Source of the DNA: Pseudomonadota bacterium
GTDB lineage: Bacteria > Pseudomonadota > Alphaproteobacteria > UBA1280 > RI-95
NCBI GenBank assembly: GCA_016125375.1
Contig: WGLU01000006.1
Span: 186,001 to 250,000 of the forward strand
DNA: 64,000 nucleotides
Direction of reading: 5' to 3'
Part shown: positions 33,523-41,886 of the stretch, one piece after another
Numbering within the stretch: position 1 is the first letter of the stretch
How the letters are laid out: every line of letters begins with the position of its first letter
Made by a program: the position numbers and the translations under genes
The notes under the pieces: generated by a model
Databases searched by the model: none
What the model was told of the DNA's origin: nothing
What the model saw: only the letters and a program-made list of their open reading frames with translations

Positions 33523-34713
33523 CTAGGCGGCGCGTGTCAAGGTGATGGGGGCGGCTTTGTCCCATTTCTGGCATTGGGGGCAGTGCCAGAAAACCTTTTG
33601 TGCGGAGTATCCGCAGCTGCGGCATTGGTAGGCCATAAAGTTGCGGGTTTTGGCTTCGAGGTGGTTTTGCAGAATATCCAATGCTTCCTGTGTGCGCCCC
33701 AGGTCTTTCAGTTGCGCGCTGAATGCATTGGCAACCTCTACGGTTTGCGGGTGGGCGGTGTACACTTCTTGTAGCACAGCGCAGGCATCCGCCGCGCGGT
33801 CTTGTCCGACCAGCCATTTGGCATACCCGGCAGCCGTACGCCAGTCCGTTTTGGGATTCAGGGCAGCCGTGCGCCATAGGGTGTCGAGCTTTTTCGTGTC
33901 TTTGGCAAAAGCTTCAAGCATCAGCGGTTCCATCAGGTGGAACAGCTCTGGGCGGATATCCACGCTGTCAGCAACCAGGTTCTGGGCATCACTGCGGTTC
34001 TTTTCCGCCAGATACAGGCGGAGCATACCCATGCGTGCGGGCATACAGCCCGGGTGTTTGGCCAAAGCCTTGCTGTAGCTCAGCAGGGCCTGTGTCGGAG
34101 TGCCGGCTTTTTCTTCCTGTGCGGCAATGGCACACAGCAGGTGGGCGTGTGCGGCCTTGTCGGCGCTGGATTTGCTCATTTTTGCGCGGATGCGCAAGGC
34201 GTCATCCCACCGTTTTTGGCGTTCAAACAGCTCTGCCAGCTGGGTCAGTGCCTTGATGCGCTCGGGGCTTTCTTTTTCGGCATTCTTGGCGGCGTTGCGG
34301 AACATGTCTTCCGCACGGTTCATGATGCCGGCCTGCATGTAATCCAGTCCGAGCGCATACATAGCGGCGTTACGCTGCTCTGCTGGCAGGCTGTTGCGTT
34401 CCAGAATCGACTGGTGAATCTTTGTAGAACGGTCAAACTCCCCACGGGCGCGGAACAGGCTGCCCAGGGCCATGTAGGTGTGTACGGTATCCGGTTTGAG
34501 CTCGGGCATTTGCGACAATGTAGCGATTGCCTGATCGGAAGCGTTGTTGAGGACAGAACCGAGGCCGCGGGCCTCCAGGCGGCTTGTGGAGCGGGGACGC
34601 AGAATCAGGCCAACCACGAAAGCACAAACGAGCGCCGGCAGGACCATCAGCCAGAATTGCGCCTGCAAAACAAACGGCGGAATAAAATCAGACGTGAGGA
34701 TATCCGGTGTCAT
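33523..34713 (-). CDS. lapB: Lipopolysaccharide assembly protein LapB (YciM)
   Basis: A 396-residue protein with an N-terminal membrane anchor (about residues 18-38), an array of TPR-like helical repeats, and a C-terminal rubredoxin-like zinc site (YQCRSCGYSAQ ... HCPQCQKWD, two CxxC pairs). LapB regulates LpxC turnover and thus LPS synthesis. It overlaps lapA by 4 bp, as in gammaproteobacteria. Confidence 0.92.
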   Translation of the reverse strand: MTPDILTSDFIPPFVLQAQFWLMVLPALVCAFVVGLILRPRSTSRLEARGLGSVLNNASDQAIATLSQMPELKPDTVHTYMALGSLFRARGEFDRSTKIHQSILERNSLPAEQRNAAMYALGLDYMQAGIMNRAEDMFRNAAKNAEKESPERIKALTQLAELFERQKRWDDALRIRAKMSKSSADKAAHAHLLCAIAAQEEKAGTPTQALLSYSKALAKHPGCMPARMGMLRLYLAEKNRSDAQNLVADSVDIRPELFHLMEPLMLEAFAKDTKKLDTLWRTAALNPKTDWRTAAGYAKWLVGQDRAADACAVLQEVYTAHPQTVEVANAFSAQLKDLGRTQEALDILQNHLEAKTRNFMAYQCRSCGYSAQKVFWHCPQCQKWDKAAPITLTRAA

Positions 34714-34961
34714 TCAGGCAGGGTATCCACGGGTTGGGCCTTGCGCAGTGGGCGATGGCGGCCCAGAAGACCGGCAAAAAAACCACAGAAAAAGCCGGTC
34801 GTCAGGACGGCGAACACGAGCAAATAAGCAGGCACAGTCACAGGAGCGTCAAGCACGCTGATGGTAATGTCCGAGGTGTTTTCCAACGCAAAAAGGGCGC
34901 CGATGGCCAGCAGGACAGTCGCCGCAAAGCGGCGTAACCACAGGCCGATAGCAGGGGTCAT
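34710..34961 (-). CDS. lapA: LapA-domain (DUF1049) inner-membrane protein
   Basis: An 83-residue protein with two membrane helices (about residues 12-26 and 45-66) separated by a short periplasmic loop, and a charged C-terminus, matching LapA. It overlaps both ihfB (4 bp) and lapB (4 bp), so the three are tightly coupled. Confidence 0.87.
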   Translation of the reverse strand: MTPAIGLWLRRFAATVLLAIGALFALENTSDITISVLDAPVTVPAYLLVFAVLTTGFFCGFFAGLLGRHRPLRKAQPVDTLPE

Positions 34962-35239
34962 TTGTCGTTCAGACGCTCTTTAAGCTCTTTCCCCATTTTA
35001 AAGAACGGGGTGCGTTTGGCAGGTACTTTGACTTTTTCGCCGGTACGGGGGTTGCGGCCCAGACGTGCGTCGCGCTCGCGCACGGAAAAGGCACCAAAAC
35101 CACGCAGTTCAACGCGTTCGCCACGAGTCAGGGCTTCGGCAATCTCTTCCAGTACGGTGTTGACCACGCGCTCCAGATCCTGGTTGTGCAGGTGCGGGTT
35201 GGCGGTGGACAGGCGTTGAATCAGCTCGGATTTGGTCAT
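34958..35239 (-). CDS. ihfB: Integration host factor subunit beta
   Basis: A 93-residue HU/IHF DNA-bending protein. The start [10 protein letters not shown], the core [17 protein letters not shown] and the beta-arm [21 protein letters not shown] with its intercalating Pro match IHF beta. It acts with an alpha subunit encoded elsewhere. 14 bp after sppA. Confidence 0.95.
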   Translation of the reverse strand: MTKSELIQRLSTANPHLHNQDLERVVNTVLEEIAEALTRGERVELRGFGAFSVRERDARLGRNPRTGEKVKVPAKRTPFFKMGKELKERLNDK

Positions 35240-35253
35240 GGGGTTTCTCTCCG

Positions 35254-36168
35254 TTAAGGCTTATGGATGGCCAGTGCACCGCCGTAAAACAGAGCCTTAA
35301 GGTGTTTTGGCAGTAGGCTTTGACCTTCCAGAATCTCGTTCATCAGACTGGATTTTTCCTCCAGCTCGAACGTGATTACAGGTATATCTTGGCTAATTTT
35401 ATGCTCGGTTTCAAGCCACTTACGTACTTCAGGGCGGCCGCCAATGGCGTCAACCATGTGGAGTTTCAGAGCTTCAGCGCCAATAATCACGCGGCCATCG
35501 CGGATGGTCGCAATGTCATCTTCTGTCATATCCGGGCGGCGGGACTGCACTTTTTCAAGGAAAATGGTCATCAGTTTGTTGACGACTTCCTGCAGGTGCG
35601 CGCGGTCGCTTTCGGAGCGTTTATAGGTGGGCGATGTGATGGCTTTCAGGGCACCGCTGGTAATTTCGTCTGACTTAATGCCGATTTTGTCGGTCAGTTC
35701 GGTTACATCCACAAGCGGCATCAGAACGCCGACGGAGCCTGTGAGTGTGGCTTCGTTGGCAACAACGTAGTCCCCGGCAAGGGAGGCCAGATAACCTGCG
35801 GAGGCAGCCACGGTGCCCATGTAAACAGTGACGGGTTTACCGCTGTCGGATACGCGGCGCAGGGCCTCGAACAGCTTCATCCCGCCGACCATGGTACCGC
35901 CGGGAGAGTCGACAAATACCATCAGGGCTTTGGCTTTTTTATCTTTGGAAATGCTGTCGATGACGCCTTCGGCATAGGGGGAGTGGGTCATCATGCCGGT
36001 AATCTCGATCTGGGCGATGTAGGACTTGGGCAGGGCAGTTTTGTACTCGGCCGTGCCAGCCAGAGAGATAACCAGAAGAACGAAAAGAATTAAGGCAAAT
36101 AAACGCCAGCGTCGCCGGCTACGGTCTAACCGTAGCGCGGCGACGAAGTCCTGTACAGATGCGGACAT
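35254..36168 (-). CDS. sppA: Signal peptide peptidase SppA
   Basis: A 304-residue membrane protease of the S49 family. One N-terminal membrane helix (about residues 20-40) anchors a ClpP-like domain with the nucleophile in [10 protein letters not shown] (Ser about residue 126) and the general-base Lys in [10 protein letters not shown]. It is the short bacterial form. Lies between rpsA and ihfB, an arrangement common in alphaproteobacteria. Confidence 0.93.
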   Translation of the reverse strand: MSASVQDFVAALRLDRSRRRWRLFALILFVLLVISLAGTAEYKTALPKSYIAQIEITGMMTHSPYAEGVIDSISKDKKAKALMVFVDSPGGTMVGGMKLFEALRRVSDSGKPVTVYMGTVAASAGYLASLAGDYVVANEATLTGSVGVLMPLVDVTELTDKIGIKSDEITSGALKAITSPTYKRSESDRAHLQEVVNKLMTIFLEKVQSRRPDMTEDDIATIRDGRVIIGAEALKLHMVDAIGGRPEVRKWLETEHKISQDIPVITFELEEKSSLMNEILEGQSLLPKHLKALFYGGALAIHKP

Positions 36169-36187
36169 CTAGCGTGTTTCCGACAAG

Positions 36188-37936
36188 TTATTTTTTCTTG
36201 GCGGATTTTTTGGCGGCGCCCAGTGCGTCGGCCAGGACATCACCCAGCGAACCTGCACCTTCATCACCACCTGCGTAGGCTTTAACGGCTTCTTTCTCTT
36301 CAGCCATTTCCAGCGCTTTGATGGACAGGGTTGCGGCGCGTGTGCGGCCGTCAACCTTGATCACCTTGGCGTTGACAGAGTCGCCAACGTTAAAGCGGCT
36401 GGTGTTTTGCTGGTCGCGGTCACGGGCAATATCACGCAGAGAGATAGTGCCGGTCATGCCGTCTTCCAGTTCAACAGTCAGGCCTTCGCCGGTTACTTCG
36501 GTTACCTTGGCGGTAACGGTAGCACCTTTCTTCGGCCCTTCTTTACCGGCCATCGGGTCGTCGCTCAGTTGCTTAACGCCCAGAGAAATACGTTCTTTCT
36601 CAATATCGATGGTCAGTACTTTGGCTTTGATTGTATCGCCTTTTTTGTACTCTTTCAGAGCTTCTTCGCCGGACTTGTCCCATGCCAGGTCGGACATGTG
36701 GATCAGGCCGTCGATCTCTTCGGTCAGGCCGATAAAGATACCGAAGTCGGTGATGTTGCGAACAACGCCTTCAACTTCAGCACCTTCCGGATGGGCGGCT
36801 GCGAAAGCGTCCCACGGGTTGGCCTGGCACTGTTTGAGACCCAGGGAGATACGACGCTTCTCGCGATCGATCTCGAGCACCATGACTTCCACTTCCTGAG
36901 AGGTGGACAGGATTTTGCCCGGGTGTACGTTTTTGCGGGTCCAGCTCATTTCGGAGACGTGGATCAGGCCTTCAATGCCCGGAGCCAGTTCTACGAATGC
37001 GCCGTAGTCGGTAATGTTGGTCACAGTACCTTTAACTTTGGCACCCAGCGGGAATTGGGCGTCTACCTTGCTCCAAGGATCGTCGCTCAGTTGTTTCAGG
37101 CCCAGCGATACGCGCTTGGTTTCCTCGTTAAAGCGGATGACTTTAACTTTGATAACCTGACCAACATGCAGCACTTCCGACGGATGGCTGATACGGTGCC
37201 ATGCAATGTCGGTGATGTGCAGCAGGCCGTCGATACCGCCCATGTCGATGAACGCACCGTAATCGGTGATGTTCTTGACCACGCCCTCGAGCACTTTGCC
37301 TTCGGTCATGTCTTTGAGCAGCTCGTCGCGGGCTTCTGCACGGGATTCGTCCATGATGGCGCGGCGGGAAACGATGATGTTGCCACGCTTGCGGTCCATT
37401 TTCAGGATTTGGAACTCCAGCGGGGTGTGCATCAGCGGGTTCATGTCGCGTACAGGGCGGATGTCCACTTGGGAGCCCGGCAGGAAGGCCAGAGCGCCTT
37501 GAACGTCCACGGTGAAACCACCTTTAACGCGGCCGAAAATGATACCGGTGACGCGCTGTTGGGCTTCGTATGCTTTTTCCAGCAGGCCCAGGGCTTCTTC
37601 GCGTTTGGCTTTCTCGCGGGAGATGTTGGCTTCGCCATGCTGGTCATCCAGTGCGTCCAGATACACCTCTACCTCGGAGCCAACTTTAACGCTGGGCTCG
37701 GTTTTGCCATGCTCGATGAATTCTTTAACCGATACGCGGCCTTCGGCTTTCATGCCGATGTCGATAACGACGATGTCGTTTTCAATGGCAACGACGATAC
37801 CTTTTACCACGCTGCCTTCTACCGGAGTTTCGGAGGAGAAGGTGTTGTCCAGCATGGAGGCGAAGTCTTCGCTCATCGCCTTTTTGATCAGTTCTGGGTT
37901 AACACCCTGAAACTCGCGCTGTTCGCTCATAATCAT
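36188..37936 (-). CDS. rpsA: 30S ribosomal protein S1
   Basis: A 582-residue protein made of six S1 (OB-fold) domains, for instance with GMKAEGRVSVKEF in the first and repeated TDYGAFV and RISLGLKQ units in the central four. S1 brings mRNA to the ribosome. I chose the ATG at 37936 because AGGA lies 6 bp upstream; the next ATG two codons later is also possible. The C-terminal tail is Lys-rich. Follows cmk. Confidence 0.97.
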   Translation of the reverse strand: MIMSEQREFQGVNPELIKKAMSEDFASMLDNTFSSETPVEGSVVKGIVVAIENDIVVIDIGMKAEGRVSVKEFIEHGKTEPSVKVGSEVEVYLDALDDQHGEANISREKAKREEALGLLEKAYEAQQRVTGIIFGRVKGGFTVDVQGALAFLPGSQVDIRPVRDMNPLMHTPLEFQILKMDRKRGNIIVSRRAIMDESRAEARDELLKDMTEGKVLEGVVKNITDYGAFIDMGGIDGLLHITDIAWHRISHPSEVLHVGQVIKVKVIRFNEETKRVSLGLKQLSDDPWSKVDAQFPLGAKVKGTVTNITDYGAFVELAPGIEGLIHVSEMSWTRKNVHPGKILSTSQEVEVMVLEIDREKRRISLGLKQCQANPWDAFAAAHPEGAEVEGVVRNITDFGIFIGLTEEIDGLIHMSDLAWDKSGEEALKEYKKGDTIKAKVLTIDIEKERISLGVKQLSDDPMAGKEGPKKGATVTAKVTEVTGEGLTVELEDGMTGTISLRDIARDRDQQNTSRFNVGDSVNAKVIKVDGRTRAATLSIKALEMAEEKEAVKAYAGGDEGAGSLGDVLADALGAAKKSAKKK

Positions 37937-38009
37937 GTAATTTCCTTTTTGGTCCTGCTCGGTAGGGCGCACCGCCAGTCCCGCTGTTGTTTGGTGTTCA
38001 TCTTTTAAA

Positions 38010-38039
38010 CCTGCCTGCGGTGCCCAAACCGCCAGCAGG
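38010..38039 (-). promoter_or_regulatory. Long hairpin in the cmk-rpsA intergenic region
   Basis: Near-perfect 12-bp stem CCTGCTGGCGGT / ACCGCAGGCAGG (minus strand, one mismatch and one wobble) with a 6-nt loop, then TTTAAAAG. The T tract is too short for a confident terminator. It lies in the rpsA leader, where S1 autoregulation acts in other bacteria. Confidence 0.5.
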
Positions 38040-38052
38040 GTCTTAAAGTCTT

Positions 38053-38748
38053 TTACGAGGCGCTTTTATTGGCACGGGCGCGTTGTTTTTCAACCACGGC
38101 GCATGCTTTTGCAAACACATCGTCGATGCCGAGGTCGCTGGTATCCAGCAAGATGGCATCGTCCGCCGCCTTTAGCGGCGCGTCACTGCGGTTGCGGTCA
38201 CGGTCGTCCCGGTCGATGATTTCGGCCAGAACCGTTTCGTAAACAGCCTCACGGCCTGCCTCGCGCAGTTCTTTCACGCGCCTTTGTGCCCGAATTTCGG
38301 GCCGAGCGTCAAGGAAAAACTTGACCTCTGCGTGGGGGCAAATGACGGTTCCGATATCCCTGCCATCCAGAATGACTCCCCGTGCCGTGCTGTGGGTGGC
38401 GGCGAAATGGACCTGAAAGTCCTTGAGCGCGGCTCTCACTGCGGGAATCGCGGAAACAACGGAAGCTGCCTGACCCACGTCCTGTGTGCGCAGCTTGGTG
38501 GTGACATCCTGGTCTGCAATAAATGCACGGAACGACCCGTCTACGGGCTTGAAGTTGAAATCAAGGCCCTGCGCAGCGCTGGCGGCTGCTGTTGTATCGG
38601 CAGGGTTCTGGCCTGCCATGAGGACGCTGAGGCCCACGGCACGGTACAGGGTGCCTGTATCCAGATAGCTCATGCTGTAGTGTGTGGCCAGTTTCTTGGC
38701 CAACGTTCCCTTGCCAACACCGGCCGGACCGTCGATAGCAATAATCAT
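38053..38748 (-). CDS. cmk: Cytidylate kinase
   Basis: A 231-residue P-loop kinase phosphorylating CMP and dCMP. The Walker A motif is GPAGVGKGT (residues 7-15), and DGRDIGT, VKFFLDA and RDDRDRNRSDAPL are family landmarks. The start at 38748 (MIIAIDG) with GGAGAG upstream gives the family length. Confidence 0.96.
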   Translation of the reverse strand: MIIAIDGPAGVGKGTLAKKLATHYSMSYLDTGTLYRAVGLSVLMAGQNPADTTAAASAAQGLDFNFKPVDGSFRAFIADQDVTTKLRTQDVGQAASVVSAIPAVRAALKDFQVHFAATHSTARGVILDGRDIGTVICPHAEVKFFLDARPEIRAQRRVKELREAGREAVYETVLAEIIDRDDRDRNRSDAPLKAADDAILLDTSDLGIDDVFAKACAVVEKQRARANKSAS

Positions 38749-38785
38749 GCGGGCTCTCCCGTTTTCAATAACGGGGCCAAAAGTA

Positions 38786-39406
38786 TCATTTGGCAGAGGG
38801 ATCGTCCAGTTTGGTGCGCTGTTCGTCGTCGCCGTCGTTCGGCACAAAAGTGGCTGGATCCACTTTTCGCTTGGCCGGTTTGGGTTCCAGAAAGTCCGGC
38901 AGCAGCTGGCTGCGATGGTCGTCCGGCAGCATACCTTCCTTGCTGGGGCGCATGCTCATGCGGAAGGTGATAATCAGGGTCAGGATACCCAGGAGCATGG
39001 GCAAGGGCGATGGCAGGTCCAGACCGGTCAGGGCCTCAAACGCCCCCTCGGCAAAGCTCAGATAAACAATCCAGACAGACCATAATGCCATGCCGCAGTC
39101 CCGTAGGCGGCGGACCATCATCGGGAACAGCAAGAAAGCCACACCGTAAATTGTTATCAAGGCCGCCCAGTCAACAGTGTGCGGGCCTTGCGGTTGCTGC
39201 AACCGCTGCAACAGGGCCATCGGGTCGCTATTACCGGATTTGACGGCCAGAGCCGCGCCCTCCATGTCGGCAATCATGATGAACAGGTAAGGGAGTGTCG
39301 AGATCATCAGGACGATATTAAAGACCACCCGGTCTGTGCGACCACGCAGAGAGAAAAATTGCCGGATAATAAGGGACAAGTCGTCGAGCATGGGAGTTGC
39401 TGCCAT
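38786..39406 (-). CDS. DUF805-like membrane protein
   Basis: A 206-residue protein with about four membrane helices. FFSLRGRTDR near the start and MMVRRLRDCGMALW (about residues 105-118) match the pattern of the DUF805 family, whose function is unknown. The C-terminal 50 residues are charged and cytoplasmic. The ATG at 39406 is chosen from the family start; upstream ATGs exist in the same frame but lack ribosome sites. It precedes cmk by 37 bp. Confidence 0.75.
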   Translation of the reverse strand: MAATPMLDDLSLIIRQFFSLRGRTDRVVFNIVLMISTLPYLFIMIADMEGAALAVKSGNSDPMALLQRLQQPQGPHTVDWAALITIYGVAFLLFPMMVRRLRDCGMALWSVWIVYLSFAEGAFEALTGLDLPSPLPMLLGILTLIITFRMSMRPSKEGMLPDDHRSQLLPDFLEPKPAKRKVDPATFVPNDGDDEQRTKLDDPSAK

Positions 39407-39598
39407 GTTTTTAGAAAAGAACCAGAACCCATTATACGCCCACACAGACAGTTTGGTGAGAGGGAATATTTGAGATGACATAAAATATTTCTGTTCTCTT
39501 TCCGGTCCGTCTGCCGTGTAATCGTATACATGAGCGTTGCAGTACCACCAGAACGGTCGTTCGGCGGCTGCAAGGCTGATAGTTGATAGGGTAAAAAA

Positions 39599-39736
39599 AT
39601 GATGAAGAAGGACTCTTCCTGCGGTTCTTGCGCAACTCCTACCAAGACAGCTGCCAAAACCACCACTGCCAAGCCGGCTGTACAAGCTAAGCCAGCTGCC
39701 AAACCAGCTGCCAAACCGGCCCCGCGCGGGAAGTAA
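39599..39736 (+). CDS. Small Lys/Ala/Pro-rich protein with a CGSC motif
   Basis: A 45-residue open frame (MMKKDSSCGSCATPTK, then repeated AAK, AKPA and KPAAKPA units, ending PRGK). The composition resembles the tails of histone H1-like bacterial proteins. A CxxC pair sits at residues 8-11. The ribosome site is weak (TAGGGT), and an 18-codon frame (39532-39588) ends just upstream. Support for a real gene is the strong terminator 24 bp after the stop and the biased composition. Function unknown; DNA or RNA binding is only a guess. Confidence 0.65.
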   Translation: MMKKDSSCGSCATPTKTAAKTTTAKPAVQAKPAAKPAAKPAPRGK

Positions 39737-39759
39737 CCTCCGGCTGACCAAGCCAGTTC

Positions 39760-39791
39760 ACACACCACCCGTTTGGGTGGTGTGTTTTTTT
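39760..39791 (+). terminator. Rho-independent terminator after the small Lys/Ala/Pro-rich gene
   Basis: 11-bp perfect stem ACACACCACCC / GGGTGGTGTGT with loop GTTT, followed by six T. Confidence 0.95.
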
Positions 39792-39859
39792 GTCAGGTAT
39801 GGCTTGGGGTCAAACCTATAAGTATGTAAGGGAAGCAGGACAAAACTGAGGGGTTGCCA

Positions 39860-40519
39860 ATGACTGACCGTTTTGATGATGTGCGCCAAAGCACGGAACG
39901 CGTGCGTGGTGACGACGTGCGCCTGAACAGGCTGGAGTCGGAACTGGGGCGCCATTTTGATGAAAGACGCGGCGGGTTTACACAGGCTTTCCAGAAAGAT
40001 CTGGATAATCTGAAAGCGGATATATTGACCCAGCAGGATGCCAAAGAAACCAAGGCACCCAGCTATGTGTCCAAGAGTGGCGGCATTTTGCCCGCAAGTT
40101 ACAAACCCCACCACGACATTCTTCTTTCCGATGAGATGAAGGGATTAGATAGCCGGCAGATAGAAAACAGCACGGGCTTTAGGGCCATGCGTGCCGGTCT
40201 GGAACAGCAGGGATTGACCTGCGAGGTGACGACCCAGAAAGTCTGGGACGATGGTGCTTACGGGCCACGTGCAGACGAAGGTGCGTTTGCCCGCTGCGTA
40301 ACCGTTCGCCATATGGAAGGTGCAGAGTTGCGCGACCCGCTGCCCCATGGCCTTGAACACGTCGCAAGCCGTGAACCAACAGCACAGGACTTGGCGCGTA
40401 AAGCAGACAATGATGCAAAATTGCGCCAGTTACGTGACGAGTTGCGCCAGCGGCATCAGCAGCCGCAGGGCGTTGTGGGGCGTGTGAAAGGTTTCTTTGG
40501 ACGGTTTCAAAAGTCGTAA
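39860..40519 (+). CDS. Hypothetical protein, charged
   Basis: An unrecognised 219-residue soluble protein. The first 60 residues (RFDDVRQSTERVR ... FQKDLDNLKADI) and the last 50 are strongly charged and probably coiled-coil or helical; the middle contains two cysteines. GAGGGG precedes the ATG at 39860; a TTG two codons earlier is a poorer start. It stands alone between two terminators. Confidence 0.7.
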   Translation: MTDRFDDVRQSTERVRGDDVRLNRLESELGRHFDERRGGFTQAFQKDLDNLKADILTQQDAKETKAPSYVSKSGGILPASYKPHHDILLSDEMKGLDSRQIENSTGFRAMRAGLEQQGLTCEVTTQKVWDDGAYGPRADEGAFARCVTVRHMEGAELRDPLPHGLEHVASREPTAQDLARKADNDAKLRQLRDELRQRHQQPQGVVGRVKGFFGRFQKS

Positions 40520-40537
40520 AAAAAAGACAGGTTGCAT

Positions 40538-40569
40538 AAAAAAAACGCCGCCCCATTCGGGGCGGCGTT
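40538..40569. terminator. Terminator for the M16 peptidase operon, possibly bidirectional
   Basis: 11-bp perfect stem AACGCCGCCCC / GGGGCGGCGTT with loop ATTC; on the minus strand it runs into T8. Convergent with the 39860 gene. Confidence 0.95.
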
Positions 40570-40578
40570 GTCGTTTGC

Positions 40579-41886
40579 TTAGTTCCCGCCAACGATGACG
40601 GTGGTCAGCTTGTCGGGGCTCAGGTGCCGTTGGACGGCACGCAGAATGTCCGCCTTGGTCACTGCCAGAATCTTGTCCACACGGGTATCCATGTAGTCAA
40701 GCGGCAGGCCTTCCAGCTGCATCAGGTCCAGGTAGCTCATGATGGTGCTGTTGCTGCCCATCCGGATGGGGAACTCCCCGGCCAGATAAGCCTTGGCATT
40801 CTTGAGCTCCTCGTCCGTAACGCCGTCGCCGACCAGTTTGGCCAGCTCGTCGCGAACGATGTGGATGGTGGTGTCGACGGTAGCGTTCTTCACGCCCGTC
40901 TGCACCATGAACATCCCACGCTGCTTGATGCTCCAGATGTTGCTGCCGACACTGTAGGCAAGGCCACGCTTTTCGCGCACCTCGTCCGTCAGCCGCGACT
41001 CGAACCCGCCACCGCCGAAGATGTAGTTGGCCACATGCAGCGGCCAAAAGTCTTCGTGGTCACGGGGCAGGTCCAGCAGGTGCCCCATCAGGATGGTGCT
41101 CTGCGGAACCGGCACTTCGATGCGCTTCAGGCTGGGGTTGACCGGTGTGGTGATCACCGGCGCCTGCCAACGGCCGTCGCCTTGCGGCATGTCGGCCAGG
41201 TAGGTGTCGAGCAGGTGGCTCAGCGTTGCCGCGTCCACATCACCCACAACCGAGATGACCGCATTGCTGCGGGTCACACACCGGCTGTGCAGCGCCTTGA
41301 CGTCCGCAGCCGTAAGGCCGCTGACGCTGTCGACCGTCCCGTTGTCGGGGCGGCTGCGCGGGTTGTCACCGTAGACGAGGCGGGCGTACGCCTGACCGGC
41401 AATTGTGTCCGGATCGGTGGCGTCGTCCTGCAGACCGGAGATGATCTGCTGCTTCATCCGTGCGGTGTCACCGTCGGTGAAGTCCGGGTGCAGCACAGCC
41501 TTGCCGTACAGGGCAAAGCTGCCATCGAGCTTGGTCGACAGCGACCGCAGCTTGACGCTGAGGTATTCGCCGCCGGCCTCGCCGCCGATGCTGGTTCCCA
41601 GATCTTCCATCTTGCGGGTGAACGTCAGCGTGTCCATGCCGGCGACGCTCTCGTTGAAGAGCGTGCTGGTCAGGTGCGCCAGACCTTCTTTCCCGTTGGG
41701 ATCGAAGAGGGGACCGCAGCTGAAGGTGATGTTCACGTCGACCATATGCGGGGTCGGCGTGGTCACCAGCAGTGCCTTGAAGCCACCGGGTGTGGTGACC
41801 TGCTGAACCTCCGGCGCAGCCTCGGCCGTGGCGGAAAAGCCCAGCGCCACGACGGCGCCGAGCAGGAGTGCACGGAGCTTACTCAT
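40579..41886 (-). CDS. M16 (insulinase-like) peptidase, inactive-type subunit
   Basis: A 435-residue exported protein: signal peptide MSKLRALLLGAVVALGF with cleavage after AEA, then two M16 domains. Where active members have HxxEH this one has HLTST (in GLAHLTSTLFNES), so zinc-binding and catalysis are lost. The C-terminal half keeps the R/Y pair region (GGGFESRLTDEVREKRGLAYSV) that binds substrate in such partner subunits. It overlaps the active subunit gene by 8 bp, so the two likely form a periplasmic heterodimer. Confidence 0.9.
   Translation of the reverse strand: MSKLRALLLGAVVALGFSATAEAAPEVQQVTTPGGFKALLVTTPTPHMVDVNITFSCGPLFDPNGKEGLAHLTSTLFNESVAGMDTLTFTRKMEDLGTSIGGEAGGEYLSVKLRSLSTKLDGSFALYGKAVLHPDFTDGDTARMKQQIISGLQDDATDPDTIAGQAYARLVYGDNPRSRPDNGTVDSVSGLTAADVKALHSRCVTRSNAVISVVGDVDAATLSHLLDTYLADMPQGDGRWQAPVITTPVNPSLKRIEVPVPQSTILMGHLLDLPRDHEDFWPLHVANYIFGGGGFESRLTDEVREKRGLAYSVGSNIWSIKQRGMFMVQTGVKNATVDTTIHIVRDELAKLVGDGVTDEELKNAKAYLAGEFPIRMGSNSTIMSYLDLMQLEGLPLDYMDTRVDKILAVTKADILRAVQRHLSPDKLTTVIVGGN

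Noticed and set aside
36407-38008. A 533-codon open frame opposite rpsA
   Set aside because: It is antisense to the six S1 domains and its product has no recognisable domain; composition is that of a shadow frame.
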